This document shows, in pieces, positions 10,401 through 25,454 of a stretch of 64,000 nt of DNA. The notes under the pieces were generated by a model. The model was not told the origin of the DNA. It made no database searches and saw only the letters and a program-made list of their open reading frames with translations. Location of the stretch: assembly GCF_037042905.1 (NCBI RefSeq), contig NC_087252.1:29068994-29132993 (forward strand), read 5' to 3'. Numbering within the stretch: position 1 is the stretch's first letter; each line of letters starts with the position of its first letter. This DNA comes from Lytechinus pictus (taxonomy: Eukaryota; Echinodermata; Echinoidea; Temnopleuroida; Toxopneustidae). The position numbers and the translations under genes are program-made.

Positions 10401-13400
10401 AGATTTCGGGCTGAGTTTGTAGGAGCCCGGTTTCTCCAAGCAGAATTGGTTTGGTCCTTTCTTCAGTGTGAATGAACCCTTGTAAGATGGAGATGAATCC
10501 AGCGCATAAAGCTGAAAGAGAAAAATGATAATGAATAATAGAGGGGGTGTTTCACAAAGATGTTTGTAAGTTCTTCAGTGTGAATGAACCGTTGTAAGAT
10601 GGAGATGAATCCAGCGCATAGAGCTGAAAAAAAAAATAATAATACAGGGGTGTTTAAAAAAGATTTAAGTGTGACACAGAGTAAAGATTAAACACCAATG
10701 CGCACATTTTCTTAATGGGTGTTTCATATAGATGCGTTTAAGTTGTGCAGTGTGAATGAACCCTTGTAAGATGGAGATGAATCCAGAGCATAAAGCTGAA
10801 AGAAATAATAATAATAATGATAATAAATAATACTGGGGGTGTTAAAAAAAAGTTAAGTGTGACATAGAGTAAATATTAAACACCAATGCACACATTTTCT
10901 TAATGGGTGTTTCACATAGATGTTTGTAAGTTCTGCAGTGTGAATGAACCCTTGTAAGATGGAGATGAATCCAGCGCATAAAGCTGAAAGAGAAAAATTA
11001 TAATGAATAATAGATGGGGCGTGTATCAAAGAGTGAAGTGTGTCTATAATGGGGCATTACAAGAAACTTGTGATCGATTGCAAGTCTATTTTTTGTTCCT
11101 AAATCAATCATATGTCTTGAAATTAATTGCAGAGTCACGATTGATTTCTAAACTGCTCCTTGAAACATGAAGTGTAATCAATTTGCTACAGTTAAAATTG
11201 ATCTATTATTTGTAAAATTGCAACAGAATATTTGCAATTGATTGCAAATATTCTATTGCAACACCCAGAATAATGATTATACGCCAATTCACACGTTTTT
11301 TTCAATGGGTGTAACTGTTTCACAAAGATGTTTGTAAGTTATGAAGGACTTAAAGGGGAGAAGGGAGGGGAGAAGGGAGGGGAGAGCTCCGAAGGGGAAG
11401 AGAGGAGGGGAGAAAAAGGAGGCAGCTGATAAGGGTCAAGGGGAAGAAAGAGTGAGGGGAGGGAAAGGGGAGAGGGGGAGAAAGAGGCAGGAGAGAATGC
11501 AGGGTTCCCACAAGAAATTTGAAAACAGAGTTCCATGACTTTTCCACGACTAAATTGCTGCTTTCCATGACTTCCCGTGACATCCCGGGAGTAATGTAGA
11601 ATTTGGGATGTCACAAAACTGGGAAAAATGGAAATCATGAACACCAATTATAACAGCAGAGTATGATCACAGAGTACGAGAGATGCGAGACACCACAAAA
11701 TGGAAAGCTGCCAACGCCAAGAGGTAAATGCAATTCCATGACTTTTCACAAATTTTTCCAACTTCCCTGACTTTCCATGACCACAAATGTTTCCAGGATT
11801 TTCCAAGACTGTGGGAATCCTGAAAATGGGATGTGGGAGAGAAGGCCCCAAGGGGGGGAGGGGGGAACCAAACTGTTCTTACCAATTCAATAGGGTGAGA
11901 GACATGACAGTGAAGAACATAGCCATTCTGCTGGAACTCCAGTCCTCCTATGTCTTGGTCTATTACTTCCACATCCAGAGAGGACTTGGTCCAGCACCAG
12001 TTGGTTTGGACCACACTGACTGGGAGTGATGAAAAGAATTAATAATAATAATAGCAGTAATAATAATAGCTGTATTTATGAAGCGCCTTTTGCCTGAGGA
12101 TACAAAGCGCTGCTATTATTACCCCGGCTTTAGCTCCAGCTACCATCACCGGCGCTCAGTGCGTGCAAGGAATTAATCCTGCCGGGTACCCATTCACCTC
12201 ACCTGGGTCGAGTGCAGCACAGTGCGGATAAATTTCTTGCTGAAGGAAAACATGCCATGGCTAGGATTTGAACCCACGACCCTCTGTTTGAAAGGCGAGA
12301 GTCAAAACCACTAGACCACGACGCGCCCACGTCATAGATATGATTGATGATGGTAGCTCGAGCTAAAGCCGGGGTAATAATAGCAGCGCTTTGTATCCTC
12401 TGGCAAAAAGCACTTTATAAATACAGCTATTATTATTATTATTATTTCACAATAATAATTATTATACTTGCTTATATTATATTATAGTGGTTAGAACATT
12501 GGACTCATAATCGCAAGGTTGTGAGTTCGAATCCCCACTCTGCCATTGTCTCCACTTTGATAAAAAGGCCCGAGAGTAACATCTGTCGTCTACACGGTTA
12601 GCCATTATGACTGATTAACCTAGACGTAAAATGTTTCCTAGGTAATTGGTTATATACCAGCTTGGCGTTTACCAGCAAAACGCTGTCCTGCCGAGTTCTA
12701 CGGGAGTTTCCATAAACAGAAACAAGATAAATATCACACTTGCCCACGATCAATTGGGCAAAGCAAATTTTATGAGTATTTCATTTCATGTCTAGTTTGA
12801 AAAATAAAATATGGGTTTTCATTTCATTTTCATTCATATAGATCCTATACCACTTTATCAAAGTAAAAGTGCTCTACAATAAAAAATAACCCTGGCCTTA
12901 GGCGAGCTACTGTACCCGCTCAAGCATTTCAATGAATAAATTCTTGCCAGGTACCCATTCACCTCACCTGGTTAAGTGCAGCACAATGTGGATCACTTTC
13001 TCGCTGAAGGAAATTACACCATGACTGGGATTCAAACCTATGACCCTCTGTTTCAAAGCCCAGAGACTAATCCACTGGGCTACATTGCTCTACAGATAAC
13101 GATTTTTGCTAAATTTGTTACGATGCCCGGCTGCCAAACCAAGTGAAAATTAAGTTATTTTCTCATTTTTATATTGCCGAAATTTACTATTGTTGGGTTT
13201 TATTTGAATGCCATTGTTACCAATTTTACATCTTACAAAAAAAAATTATTAACACTGGCCATCAAAGGTGGGCTTTGAACCTGTGCCAATATGATAGTGC
13301 TGTACAAAGCTCTGACCCATATCATAGCCGATTGACCACAAGCAATTGACGATAGATTGGAGTGTTCTAAAGGCTTTAATACTCTGCTGTATATAAATTC

Positions 13401-16400
13401 TATACCTATGCATCTCTATATTTATTCAACATCCTATTTAGGATTTTAGCCAATTCGAGGACTGCTGGGCATATTTGAATATCATATCTCTTCATTGTGC
13501 AGACCTAACATACATCTAGCTTTATTTTCTCAAATCTACTTCAACAAAATACAACATTCTTCTTTCCATTACAAATAGAAGATTACACACTCAATGATTG
13601 ACCAAAATCATGCATATAACAGTTGAACTGTTCTTCATACTTGATGCAACAGAGCTGTGTACATGATCATCATCTCATCTTGCTTTTATACTCACTTGAA
13701 TATTTTCCTGGGAGGATGTCTTTGATGATGAACGCAGCTTGTTTGGTTTGTTGAGAAACAGGGACTGGTTTCTTGAACCCTCTTCCATCCTTAGATTCCA
13801 CCATAACCTGGAGAGTTCCACAAACATCTAAGAGAGAGAAAGGAGTACAGTCTGTCAGACTTCACCATTACTTGTAGAATTAGCAAGTTCATTTTTACCT
13901 GATGTACAAATTACCTTTCCTTTCTTTCATTAGGTTAGGCAAATATCAACGCAAGGTTTTAGGTAAGCATATCAGATACAACAGGCGACAAGAATAGCAC
14001 ATCAATGTTCCATTTCTACTTTGAACTATGTACTTTATAGCGAAGTGCAAAATACCCGTCTGTATTGGACACATTCAGACCTGCCAACCTATGGGAATGA
14101 AAAATTGTTTTCTGTGATAAAAAAAAGTATTTTCCCCAAGAAAACTGTATTTTATAATAAAATGCGCACTGCTAACATTTGAAAATAAAAAAAGGAGTCC
14201 CAATCGGAGTCCCAATAAGTTGTATGATATAGAGACATATAGAGATGATTTTTCTCAATGAATTACGATTTTGTAAAAAAAAAAAAATATATATATATAT
14301 ATTTTTTTTTTTACAAAATCATATTTAAAAAAGAAAAAACGTACTAAATATGCCAAAAAACATACTGGTTGGCAGCACTGCACATTGTTGCTTTCCAGTG
14401 GAGCTAATGAATAGCACAGTTCAAAAGAATGTTTGAAATAATCAAGACATCAAAGTTGGTGATTATCTCATTGAATATTACACCATCATGCCATTTGAGG
14501 ACGGTATCATTATTGCTTGGAAAAAGACCCAACAGTTTCGTGAAATGCCATGCTTGTTTTTGTCAATTCTTCAGCAATGACACATTTCCTAACAGATTCA
14601 TTTGACACATTTCCTAACAGATTCATTTGACACATTGTATTGGATTCTGTTTGAACTCAATTTAGATTGTTAACACAGCTGGTGGGTGTTTCATAAAACT
14701 GTTCATAAGTTACCAGCGACTTTACAAACGACTGGTGATCCTTAATTGAGGTAATCATGCGTACCAAATATTCACTGGTGTGGATTTAGCTCCTAAGAAA
14801 GGATCACCAGTCATACATAACTTACAAACATCTTTACGAAACACCCCCCTGGCATTTACCTTTAAACACAAATTAATAAATAAATACCAGTTGTGGTAAC
14901 GATCTCAAAATGACTTTGGACAGAATCCAATGAAATTACCACCAAAGTGTTTGTATGTATAAATATACTACATATAAATGGAAGAAAGATAAATGGAAAG
15001 AAATAGACAAAATAAGCACAGAATTCCAGCACATGTCGGGTATTTTTCAAAGCACTATTAATACATTGTCCCATGTATGCTTTTCTGTGTTAGTGATCAT
15101 CAGAATCATTGATTTTGAGCTAGGATTTCATGATTTTACAAAGCTGAGTATACATTAATGTACCTGATCTAGATGTATGATAATATTTTGACAATTAACC
15201 TTGATTTAAAGGATTTTCTCATGAAATAATTGTTTCCTGCAACTACTGTCTCTTACCTAAATAAGAAAATGGGTGGAATATCCTACTAACTTACCAAGAC
15301 ATTTAATTGATCCACGGAGAGTTGCTTTGAACTGAGAGAAGTTGATATCAAGGATGGGGGTAGAGACGATGGTGATCTTCTGATTTTCTGGATTGATGCG
15401 AAGACCAGCAGACTTCTCAGCATCAGACATCAAGGGCTGGAGGAAAAAAAGTGGGGGGGGGGGTAATGTTTAATCTTGCACATCAAATCATTCTAGATTT
15501 TGTTGTTCTGCTCAAGATCGTCTAGACAATTCCATGAAATAAAATAAACCTTTTGTATGTCCAGTGCCCATTGTTAGTTCATTTTTATTTCACGAGCTAC
15601 TCAAGCTGGGATAATTTTTAAAGCTCCGGTGACTTATGAACACGGACCCTCAAGGATCTACACAGCAAGGCCGGCATGATCCGGGGAGGTCCGGGATAGT
15701 TTTGCCTCAGATTGAGCTTTGATGACTGTACACACAGCATCTACACGGATAATCAGGGTATCTACACGGATAATCAGGGTATCAACACGGACCAATACGG
15801 CAGCTACACGGACCTCCTTGGATTGCTCTACCCTAACCAAGGATGATGCCGAATGCTTTTGACCTCCCCAAAACTGCTGTGTAAGCCTCCTGGACGTTCA
15901 CCAAACTACAAAGACTTATATTGACTTCCAAGGATGCTGAAGGTGTCTACACAGATCTCTCCCTGGACCATCTGGATCTGATCGGGGTGGTCCAGCAAAC
16001 AGATGTGACTGAGGCTTAACCCCCACTTTAATTCAGTTTTCCTTCATGAACTACTCAAACCATGATAATTTGTGACCCCCTTTTTTTTTCAAAGCACTGT
16101 AATGTAAACTATTACCCCAGCTTCAGCACAGCTACTCTGATCGGATGCTTTAGCATCCAAGGAATTTCCTCCTAATGCACCTGGGTGGAGGGTGGCAAAT
16201 ATTGATAAACGCCTTGCCAAAGGATGCAAGTGCTGCAGTGGGATTCGAACCCTGGACCTTGTGGTTCACAGTCGGAAGACTTATCCACTGAGCCACAGCA
16301 ACTCTGTAAAAGTGACTCACCTGCATCACATACACCCCTGGCGAGGCGGTGAAGCAGAATGCCCCATCCTTGTCCGTCGTGGCGATCTCAGGCTGTTTGC

Positions 16401-19400
16401 TGCCCTCTTTAGTCAGACTGACTTTCCTCTGGCCTCCAGCTGATGTTTCTACACGACCGCATGCACTAAACCTGTGACAGGAGATTTGTGTGAATATATT
16501 TATCATCATCCAGGCATAAATTCTATCAAAAACTCAGATAATTCTTAATGAGTTGTTTCTATATGATGGCATGCACAAAACCTGAGAAAATGAATACGAG
16601 GGTTGTGTAAACTTATAATCATCATCAAAGCACAGATTCTATAAAAAAACTCAACTAATTCTAAATGAATTGTTACACGAATGCACCGAAATTTCAATGA
16701 GGGTAATATTTCATTTAATATTGATCATAAACACATTTTTCTCCATTACAAGAGCTCGTAACACGCTTGCAAACAACTGTGAAAATAAGACAGTTTTCAA
16801 TTTCAAGCATTATTTAAAGAAGGACAGAAAACATCATTTGCATTGACTTTGTACACAAAATTGTTTTAATAGTCATTTTCGCTATGGCAGGCAGGTATAA
16901 AAGGCCTATTACCGTCGGGACTGTATGCCTGATTTTCGCAAAAATGGTCTTAAAAGATGCACAAGAAAGACTCGCAAGGAAACATTTTGTGAATAGTGTA
17001 GTAACAAGGCACAGTACAAACAAATATTGTGTGGTAAAATAGTCGCAGAAAATGTTGAGGGGATGATTCAAGCCCCCCCCCCCCCCCCCCCCGGCTGTGT
17101 TAGGGTTAAGTACACTGTACTTACTTGGAGGCTACTATATCAGGCAGTCTAGGAGTGTTTGGCGTGACCTTGACATTCAACGGGTCAAAGGTCAAATATT
17201 CCTTGCTGGCCTGTAGGGTGTAGGTTCCAGACTTGATCTTCTCCATCCTGAAAGTACCATCTGGCCCGGTCACGACCTCTGGCTTGCCCCGAACTTTGAC
17301 CTTTGCACCTTGGACCCCACTGCCCTGTAATGAGAAATGGTGGAGGAATATGGGCTATTCCATGTTTAACACGCCGTAGGGCAAACCCATGAAATATGTA
17401 ATCTGACTTCCAACTCCCTATATGTCGCACCTTCCTGACGATTTGTCTCAGTTTTCCAGTTCATATGTAATACTCTCAAATTATAATTCTTTTGAGCAGT
17501 TGATTTCTCCTACCTCATTCTGGAATATGTCAATGGACACATTTTTAAACTTAAAAAAATAAGCCTCTACCTAACTTGCATGATGATAGAATTTCAAATC
17601 TAATTTACTTTCTTTAGCAAACCTTGAAGGAACAAGCTCTGTTGCAGATTCTCAAAGCTAAACTGGGATATAAATTGTTGGTGAACGAATCAGCAAGCAA
17701 GAGGCCACTAGGCCTCATCTGGCGCAGTTGAGAACACCAATAGTTGATGCAATTTTATACTTTGTTACTTAAGATTTATATTTTATTTCTGACAATTGTA
17801 AGCGCTGTGATACTTTTTGTGTATAGCGCATATAAATAACCATTATTATTATTATATAAAAAAAGGCTTAAAATCATATTACTCTATTTCATTTAAATCA
17901 AACAAAATTAATAAATCTGAACATTGACCTACCCCTGCAACTGAGAGCACTCTCCCTGTGATGGAGAACCCTGCAACTTGGAATACCGTCTGTGAAAATC
18001 AAGAAAATAAATGTAATCGCTAAATGCATGTTGGTAATCAATTCAAAGTGCAATCAAATGACACAGAATACTATCAAATGATTGTACTTTCCTGAGATGG
18101 AGAACCCTGCAACTTGGAATACAGCATGTGAAATCAAGAGTAATGTATTCACTGAAAGCTGTGTTGGTAATCAATTGAAAAAGAAATCAAAAGACACACT
18201 AAGATGCTATCAAGTGATAGTACTCTTCCAAATGGAAAACCTTGCAACTTAGAATACAGTCTGTGAAATCAAGAGTAATGTAATCACTGAATGCTGTGTT
18301 GGTAATCAATTGAAAAAGAAATCAAAAGACACACTAAGATGCTATCAAGTGATAGTACTCTTCCGAATGGAAAACCTTGCAACTTGGAATACAGCATGTG
18401 AAATTAAGAGTAATATAATCACTGAATGCTGTGTTGGTAATCAATTGAAAAAGAAATCAAAAGACACACTAAGATGCTATTAAGTGATAGTACTCTTCCA
18501 AATTGAAAACCTTGCAACTTAGAATACAGTCTGTGAAATCAAGAGTAATGTAATCACTGAATACTGTGTTGGTAATCAATTCAAAGTGCAATCAAAAGAC
18601 ATACTACAATGCTATCAAATGATAGTACTTTCCAGAGATGGAGAACCCTGCAACTTGGAATACAGCATGTGAAATCAAGAGTAATGAAATCACTAAATGC
18701 TGTGTTGGTAATCAATTCAAACTGCAATCAAAAGACATACTGAGATGCTATCAAATGATAGTACTCTTCAGAGATGAAGAAACCTGCAACTTGATTATAT
18801 GATTTTTATGAAAAAACCCCATAAAACATATCCTCTATTTTCTATTAGGAAACCATACTTAGTGAGAAAAAACATAATTCTTTAATTTGGGTGAAAAACA
18901 GTCATGATTATAGCAACAAGTGGAATGCCTCTGGCCGTCTCACCTGCATCACGCGATTCAATATAGCAGCAGTGCTGATTTTGAAAACTACTATAACTCG
19001 CACAAGATGTTCAGTGATACTTGATTACTCTTATTTCCACGTTTTATGAACTAGACCAATACACCTATAGAGATATGATGGCAATTCAACAAATACCCCC
19101 AACGTGGCCAAAGTTCTTTGACCTTACATGACCTTTGACCTTGATCATGTGACCTGAAACTCGCACAGGATGTTCAGTGATACTTGATTACTATTATGTC
19201 CAAGTTTTATGAACTAGACCAACACACTTTCAAATTTATGGCTGTAATTCAACAAATACCCCAATTTGGCCAAAGTTCATTGACCCTAAATGACCTTTGA
19301 CCTTGATCATGTGACCTGAAACTTGCACAGAATGTTCAGTAATACTTGATAACTATTATGTCCAAGTTTCATGAATCAGATCCATAAACTTTCAAAGTTA

Positions 19401-22400
19401 TGATGGTAATTCAACAGATACCCCCAATTCGGCCAAAGTTCATTGACCCTAAATGACCTTTGACCTTGGTCATGTGACGTGAAACTCATGCAGGATGTTC
19501 AGTGATACTTGATTAACCTTATGTATAAGTTTCATGAACTAGGTCCATATATTTTCTAAGTTATGATGACATTTCAAAAACTTAACCTTAGGTTAAGATT
19601 TTGATGTTGATTCCCCCAACATGGTCTAAGTTCATTGACCCTAAATGACCTTTGACCTTGGTCATGTGACATGAAACTCAGGCAGGATGTTCAGTAATAC
19701 TTGATTAACCTTATGGCCAAGTTTCATGAACTAGGTCCATATACTTTCTAAGTTATGCTGTCATTTCAAAAACTTAACCTCAGGTTAAGATTTGGTGTTG
19801 ACGCCGCCGCCGCCGTCGCCGTCGCCGCCGCCGTCGCCGCCGCCGTCGGAAAAGCGGCGCCTATAGTCTCACTCTGCTATGCAGGTGAGACAAAAATGTA
19901 AGGGTTAGCAGCTCTGTGAATGGTATGTTATACTTACCGGTAGCTGGACAGTGTTGTGCTCAACAGTAAACTGAAGGGACGAAGGAACTACATCAAATGT
20001 TGTGTGCTCGCCTTTGTAGAAAGGTACCTAGAAGAATGAAAATGAAAATCCATATTTTATTATTTGAAATAGAAATCCGATAACTCAATTGATCGTAAGC
20101 GTGGCAGCCACTGGGAAGCCCCAGATTGACAAAGCTCTATCCTGAAATGTTAAACGACAAACAGGGTAGCAGCAACTCCCATCTTTTAATGTCTTTTGGT
20201 CTGACACGGCCGGGGTTTGAGCTCCCAACCTCCCGGTTGTGAGACGGACGTTCTAAAAAAATATATAATATAGAATTTGTATAGCGCACATATCCACTCA
20301 AGGCGCTTCTATATTACCCCAGCTAAGCTAGTCTACCGATTCTGGTGTGCACAGCTTTTTGAGGAATTACTTCCTGCCGGTAACCATTTACCTTACCTGG
20401 GTCAAGTGCAGCACAGTGTGGATAAATTTCTTGCTGAAGGAAAATACGCCATGGCTAGGATTCGAACTCACGACCCTCTGTTTGAAGGGCGAGAGTCAGA
20501 ACCACTAGACCACGACGCCCCCACTTAGTTCTACCAACTAAGCCAAAACACTGGTCATACCTAGATGACACTGAAAATATTTGTGACAGACAGGATTATA
20601 GCTTTGCATTCTGGGCTTGCATTCAGCTGTGTATTGCCTAAACGCTGACAAAGGCAACACAATGCAATGAAATGAGGCAATACGAGGTCAATAAGCAGAC
20701 TTACCAAAATCAAAACTATAGGTGAATGATTGTGACATTGACTTATCAGTATTGAACATATGATTAACTGATTCATTCATAAACACATAGATTTAATTCT
20801 CAATTAAGAAAATAATAACAATAACATTTGAAATTTATAAAGTGCATAATAGTCAGTAGTCAAGAGACTCAGAGTCAAAAGATTCTTTACAAAATATATT
20901 AAATTACTAAATTACATGTTAAACCTAATTTCAAATATACATTAAACGTAAACCTTTAACCTGAAATACATGTAAGTCATACAAATTTAAGTATGTCATA
21001 CAAATTAATTAATATGTCATACAAATTAATTAATATGTCATACAAATTAATTGATGTCATACAAATTATTTAACAAAGTAATTCTTTGATCGACCGAACC
21101 CTTTTCACCCCCTCCTCATTCACAAATTTGAACAACTTAATTGCTATATACTATCTACTTCTATATTACCCAAAACCAAGTCAATCCTAGACTTTGCAAA
21201 TCAGCTAGTTTCAAAGGCCCTAATGAAACTGCAAAGAAAATAAAACACCCCCCCCCCAAAAAAAAGAAGCAAATCCAAATTTCAGCAAAGGAGAATGGTA
21301 CCATTTTCCTGCTCTGAATGTCATTCTAATGTGCGATGTGTAACAAGAATACAGTGTATACTCACCATTGTATACTCCCCACTGCCAAACATCATATCTA
21401 TAATTCACCAAAAAAGACTGGTACCATTTTCCCACTCTGAATGTCATGTGAACGTGTAATGTATAATAAGCATACAGAGTATACTCACCACTCTATACTC
21501 GCCACTGCCAAACATAAAAAACATCAATCTATATTTCAGCAAAAAAAGACTGGTACCATTTTCCTGCGTAACCAGCATACAGTGTATACTCACCACTCTA
21601 TACTCGCCACTGCCCAGACTGGGAAACACAAACTGACCCTCCACATCAGACTGCACATGGCACAGAGGGGATTTCCCTTCAGACTGGTACCCATTCACTC
21701 CACTCTTCTGACATCCAGTAACATCCTATAGATGGTTTGAGAAAGGATAACATTCAAATTTATTTATTTCACATCTCTTAAAAACAGGGTACAATACATA
21801 CATGTAGTGAGTTAATACAATAGAGTAAAAACAACAATTTAGACAAAAAATAACAAGAAAAAACATAGAGTAATGAATGGGATGGGATTCTACTTAACAT
21901 ATGGATTAAAATGTGTTTCGCATCATAATTTTTTTTTACTGATTGAGCAGAAATGCTCTATTTGCCATTGCACTATCCATTAAATAAGATGAGTAATTTG
22001 AAACGAGTTTTCTAATTGGTCAGTAATGCTCTACTTGCTAATTACATGATCCAGTACGTATTAAAGAATGTTAAATGAAACAAGTTTTCTGATTGGTCAG
22101 AAGTGCTCTACTTGCCATTGCACAATCCATTAATAAGACGAGTCATTTGAAACAAGTTTTCTGATTGGTCAGAAATGCACTACCTGCTATTGCACAATCC
22201 AATATATATAAGATAAGTCATAAGTATGAAACAAGTTTTCTGATTGGTCAGAAATGTTGTACTTGCCATTGCACAATCCATTACATAAGAACCTAGGTCA
22301 AATGAAACAGGCTTTCTGATTGGTCAGATAACTTCTCCTTGCCTTTGTACAATCATAGGAAACACACATAATTTGAACTACATGTTGTTTTAATTTTATG

Positions 22401-25400
22401 CACAAATTTCTTGGAGCTAATTTGCCTTTGAATTAGGTTTATAACAAGGAAATGATGTTGGCGTGCATACATGCGATGCCTATCTTGCATTAAAATAAAA
22501 AGTTAAACGAAACTCACCCCTTTTTTCACCGTGTCAGAGAACAGAATGAAGAAAACATTCTTGATGGGCTCACCCTCACTCATCACTTTGCCTCTCACAT
22601 CATACCCCGATATAATAATGGAAGAGTCCACAGTAGCTGTATCCTTGGTGACTGTGTGTGTAATGCTGGCCTGAGAAATGAATGTACCATTTTGCCAAAA
22701 GGGGTAAAAATCTTACATTTGAATGATAATAATACTAGCAACAATAACCAGCACTTCAGATGCTCTCCATAATGTACTTCACCACAACTGGTGATTTAAA
22801 ATTCAGTACTGACCTTTAATGTTGGTTTTAGGTCAATTTTTACAGGAGTATAACACCAAACATAAAATGGAGATACGCCTGAAAAGTCACTCATTAGGTG
22901 TTTAGCTTTCAATATTGTGATCTGCAGCCCATACCATAAAACATAGCAATGATCGTAGAACATTTTTCTACGATTGATTCCATTGACTACAATGTACAAT
23001 CGATCGTGAGAATCAAGCGTACGATCAATCGCTAACCTTTGTGTTACAGGAACCTGGATTATTTATGTAAGCTTAGAATAGGTTTTTGGAGCTAGGAAAC
23101 GCAATCCAAACTGTGCTTCCACCAACACCACCACCACCAACACCGGACTTGAAATCACCCAGTGTTTTACAGCAATGAAATGGCAAAGTATCTGTTACAA
23201 ACAATATTAATATACTGTCCCACATATGCCTCTTTGTGTTAGTGATCATCAGAATTATCGGTTTTCGGCTAGGATTTCATGATTTCAAGATAAGTTTATT
23301 TCAATGTATCAGATCTAGATCTAGCATTGAATGTTGGCATTTAACCTAGATTTTATAGACTTTCTCATGAAATCATTGTTTGCTGTAACTACATGTACTT
23401 TCCTTTACCTTTAAGTTTTAAAGCCCATGTAAACTTATGTAAAGGGTCTGTAATGTGAATTATACTTGAGTATCACCTGACAATTTTACAAGATTGTAGT
23501 GGTTATCAAGTGCTTTTGAGCCGTTAGATTTCAAATTTAGTACTTTTTCAGCCATTGAAATTTAAATTTGGAATGAAGTGCTACAGAGTACAAACAAAGA
23601 TCATATCCTGTAAAACAAGATGAAAATATGAAGGTATTTTAGTTTGATTGGCCCCCTATCAAACTACTGATGTAGTAAGATCAGTAAATTTATCCAACAA
23701 ATCACTTTCTTTATTTCACATCCTAACCATTTTAGGGCACAAACATTCATGTAATATATATGTAGTGATGAATTGGAATAGTGACATGCATTTTGGTGGG
23801 ATTTACCAAAGATAAAAATAGGCTTAGATAGAAGAAAATTCACCTTTTCAAAGGTCCATGAAGGGTGCGAAGCTGTGATGATGAAATCGCCTGGTAATAC
23901 ATTTGGAATGTTGTACCTGAAGGAGGGACATTCAAAGGAATACTGACTTTATTATTTCACTTTCAACACATGCATTTATGGTTCCTGTATCGTAATGCAT
24001 CATGGGAAAAAACTTTGGTATGGATAATCTTTGGAACCAGCAGAGGAAATACATGAAGGTGCCCGGCAAGTTTGTCCTCAGGACAGCCTGTATCACCTCT
24101 AAAATTCCCTGAATTGAAGGCTTTGGAGTGACCATCTTTTCAACAAATGCTCCAAGATCTACCGCGAACATTACTCGAGAATATTCAGAAAATCAATGCA
24201 GAATAATTATATTTTATTTAGAGTATAATTGCTCATTGCACAAAAAGTAATTCTCAAAATCTAAGAAAAAGCCCTAAACTGTCAGCAAGTACCCCAATGT
24301 GATGACAAAAAAAATTGCCATAAAACAAGAATTTCCTACACTATTGGAAGTCTCTTAATAATCAAAGTCCGGCTTATATTGATAACATTCTAATTCGTCG
24401 TTCTCGAGTCGGTTAAAAACGCTCATCGTCATCAATCTGTCTTACTCAGCACCTTTCCAAATAGACGGTTGTGGGTTTGAATCCTGACCATGGCATGTTT
24501 TCCTTCAGAAAGAAATGAGGCAAATTGGTACTACCAAGATTAATTTCATGATTCTGAACTTAGCACTGCTGAAAATGTTGTAACTCAAGCTAAAGATAGG
24601 GCAAGAATAGTTGTGGCTTGTATCCTCGGCAAAAAGTGCTAAATAAATGTAGCTATTTTCATTTAAAGAAGGAAAAAAAATGATCCCTACTCACACTCCA
24701 CCAGTTTTTGTCCGTGTTTCCATGGCAACATCTTTGTCTTTGGGTTTGATAGATATAAGAACGCCTTCAGGACCATCTTTCTTGCCCTTGCTTACAACCT
24801 ACACACAGGAACAAGAGAGGGAGAATGATTAACTTCTGTATTTTTTAATGTTTTGCTATCAATCTCTTGACAATTTTCAGAGGTCATTTACAACTTTATC
24901 ACAGTATTCATATTTTATTACAATCATGATCATCATCATTATAACTTAATTTTTATAATAATCATTATTCATCATCATAATCATGATACCATCATCATCA
25001 TCATCACCATCACCATCTTCACTGTCATCATCATCATCATTGTCATCATCATCATCACCACCACCACCACCACAAACCACAACCATCCCAATCATCACCA
25101 CCATCATCATCATCAATCATTATCATCATCATAATCATCAACATCAATCATCATCAATCATCATCATAATCATCAACATCAGCATTATAATAATACAAAG
25201 GATTTATATAGCATCTTTTCCATTTTTTAATAAATGCTCAAGGTGGTTAGAAAGCAGCAGAAACAAAAAGTAAAGACAAGTATAAGATAACGCACATTAC
25301 TATCACTACTGCCACCATATCATTCACCATCCCCATCTTCATAATTACCAACATCATCCTATCATCACCATCATCATCATCATCATCATCCCCATCATCA

Positions 25401-25416
25401 TCAACACCATCATCAC

Positions 25417-25454
<38 letters not shown>

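Noticed and set aside
11341-11647. Gly/Glu/Lys-rich and Ser/Pro-rich frames
   Set aside because: Opposite readings of a purine-rich (GGGAGAA) simple-sequence tract in NOMO intron 14.
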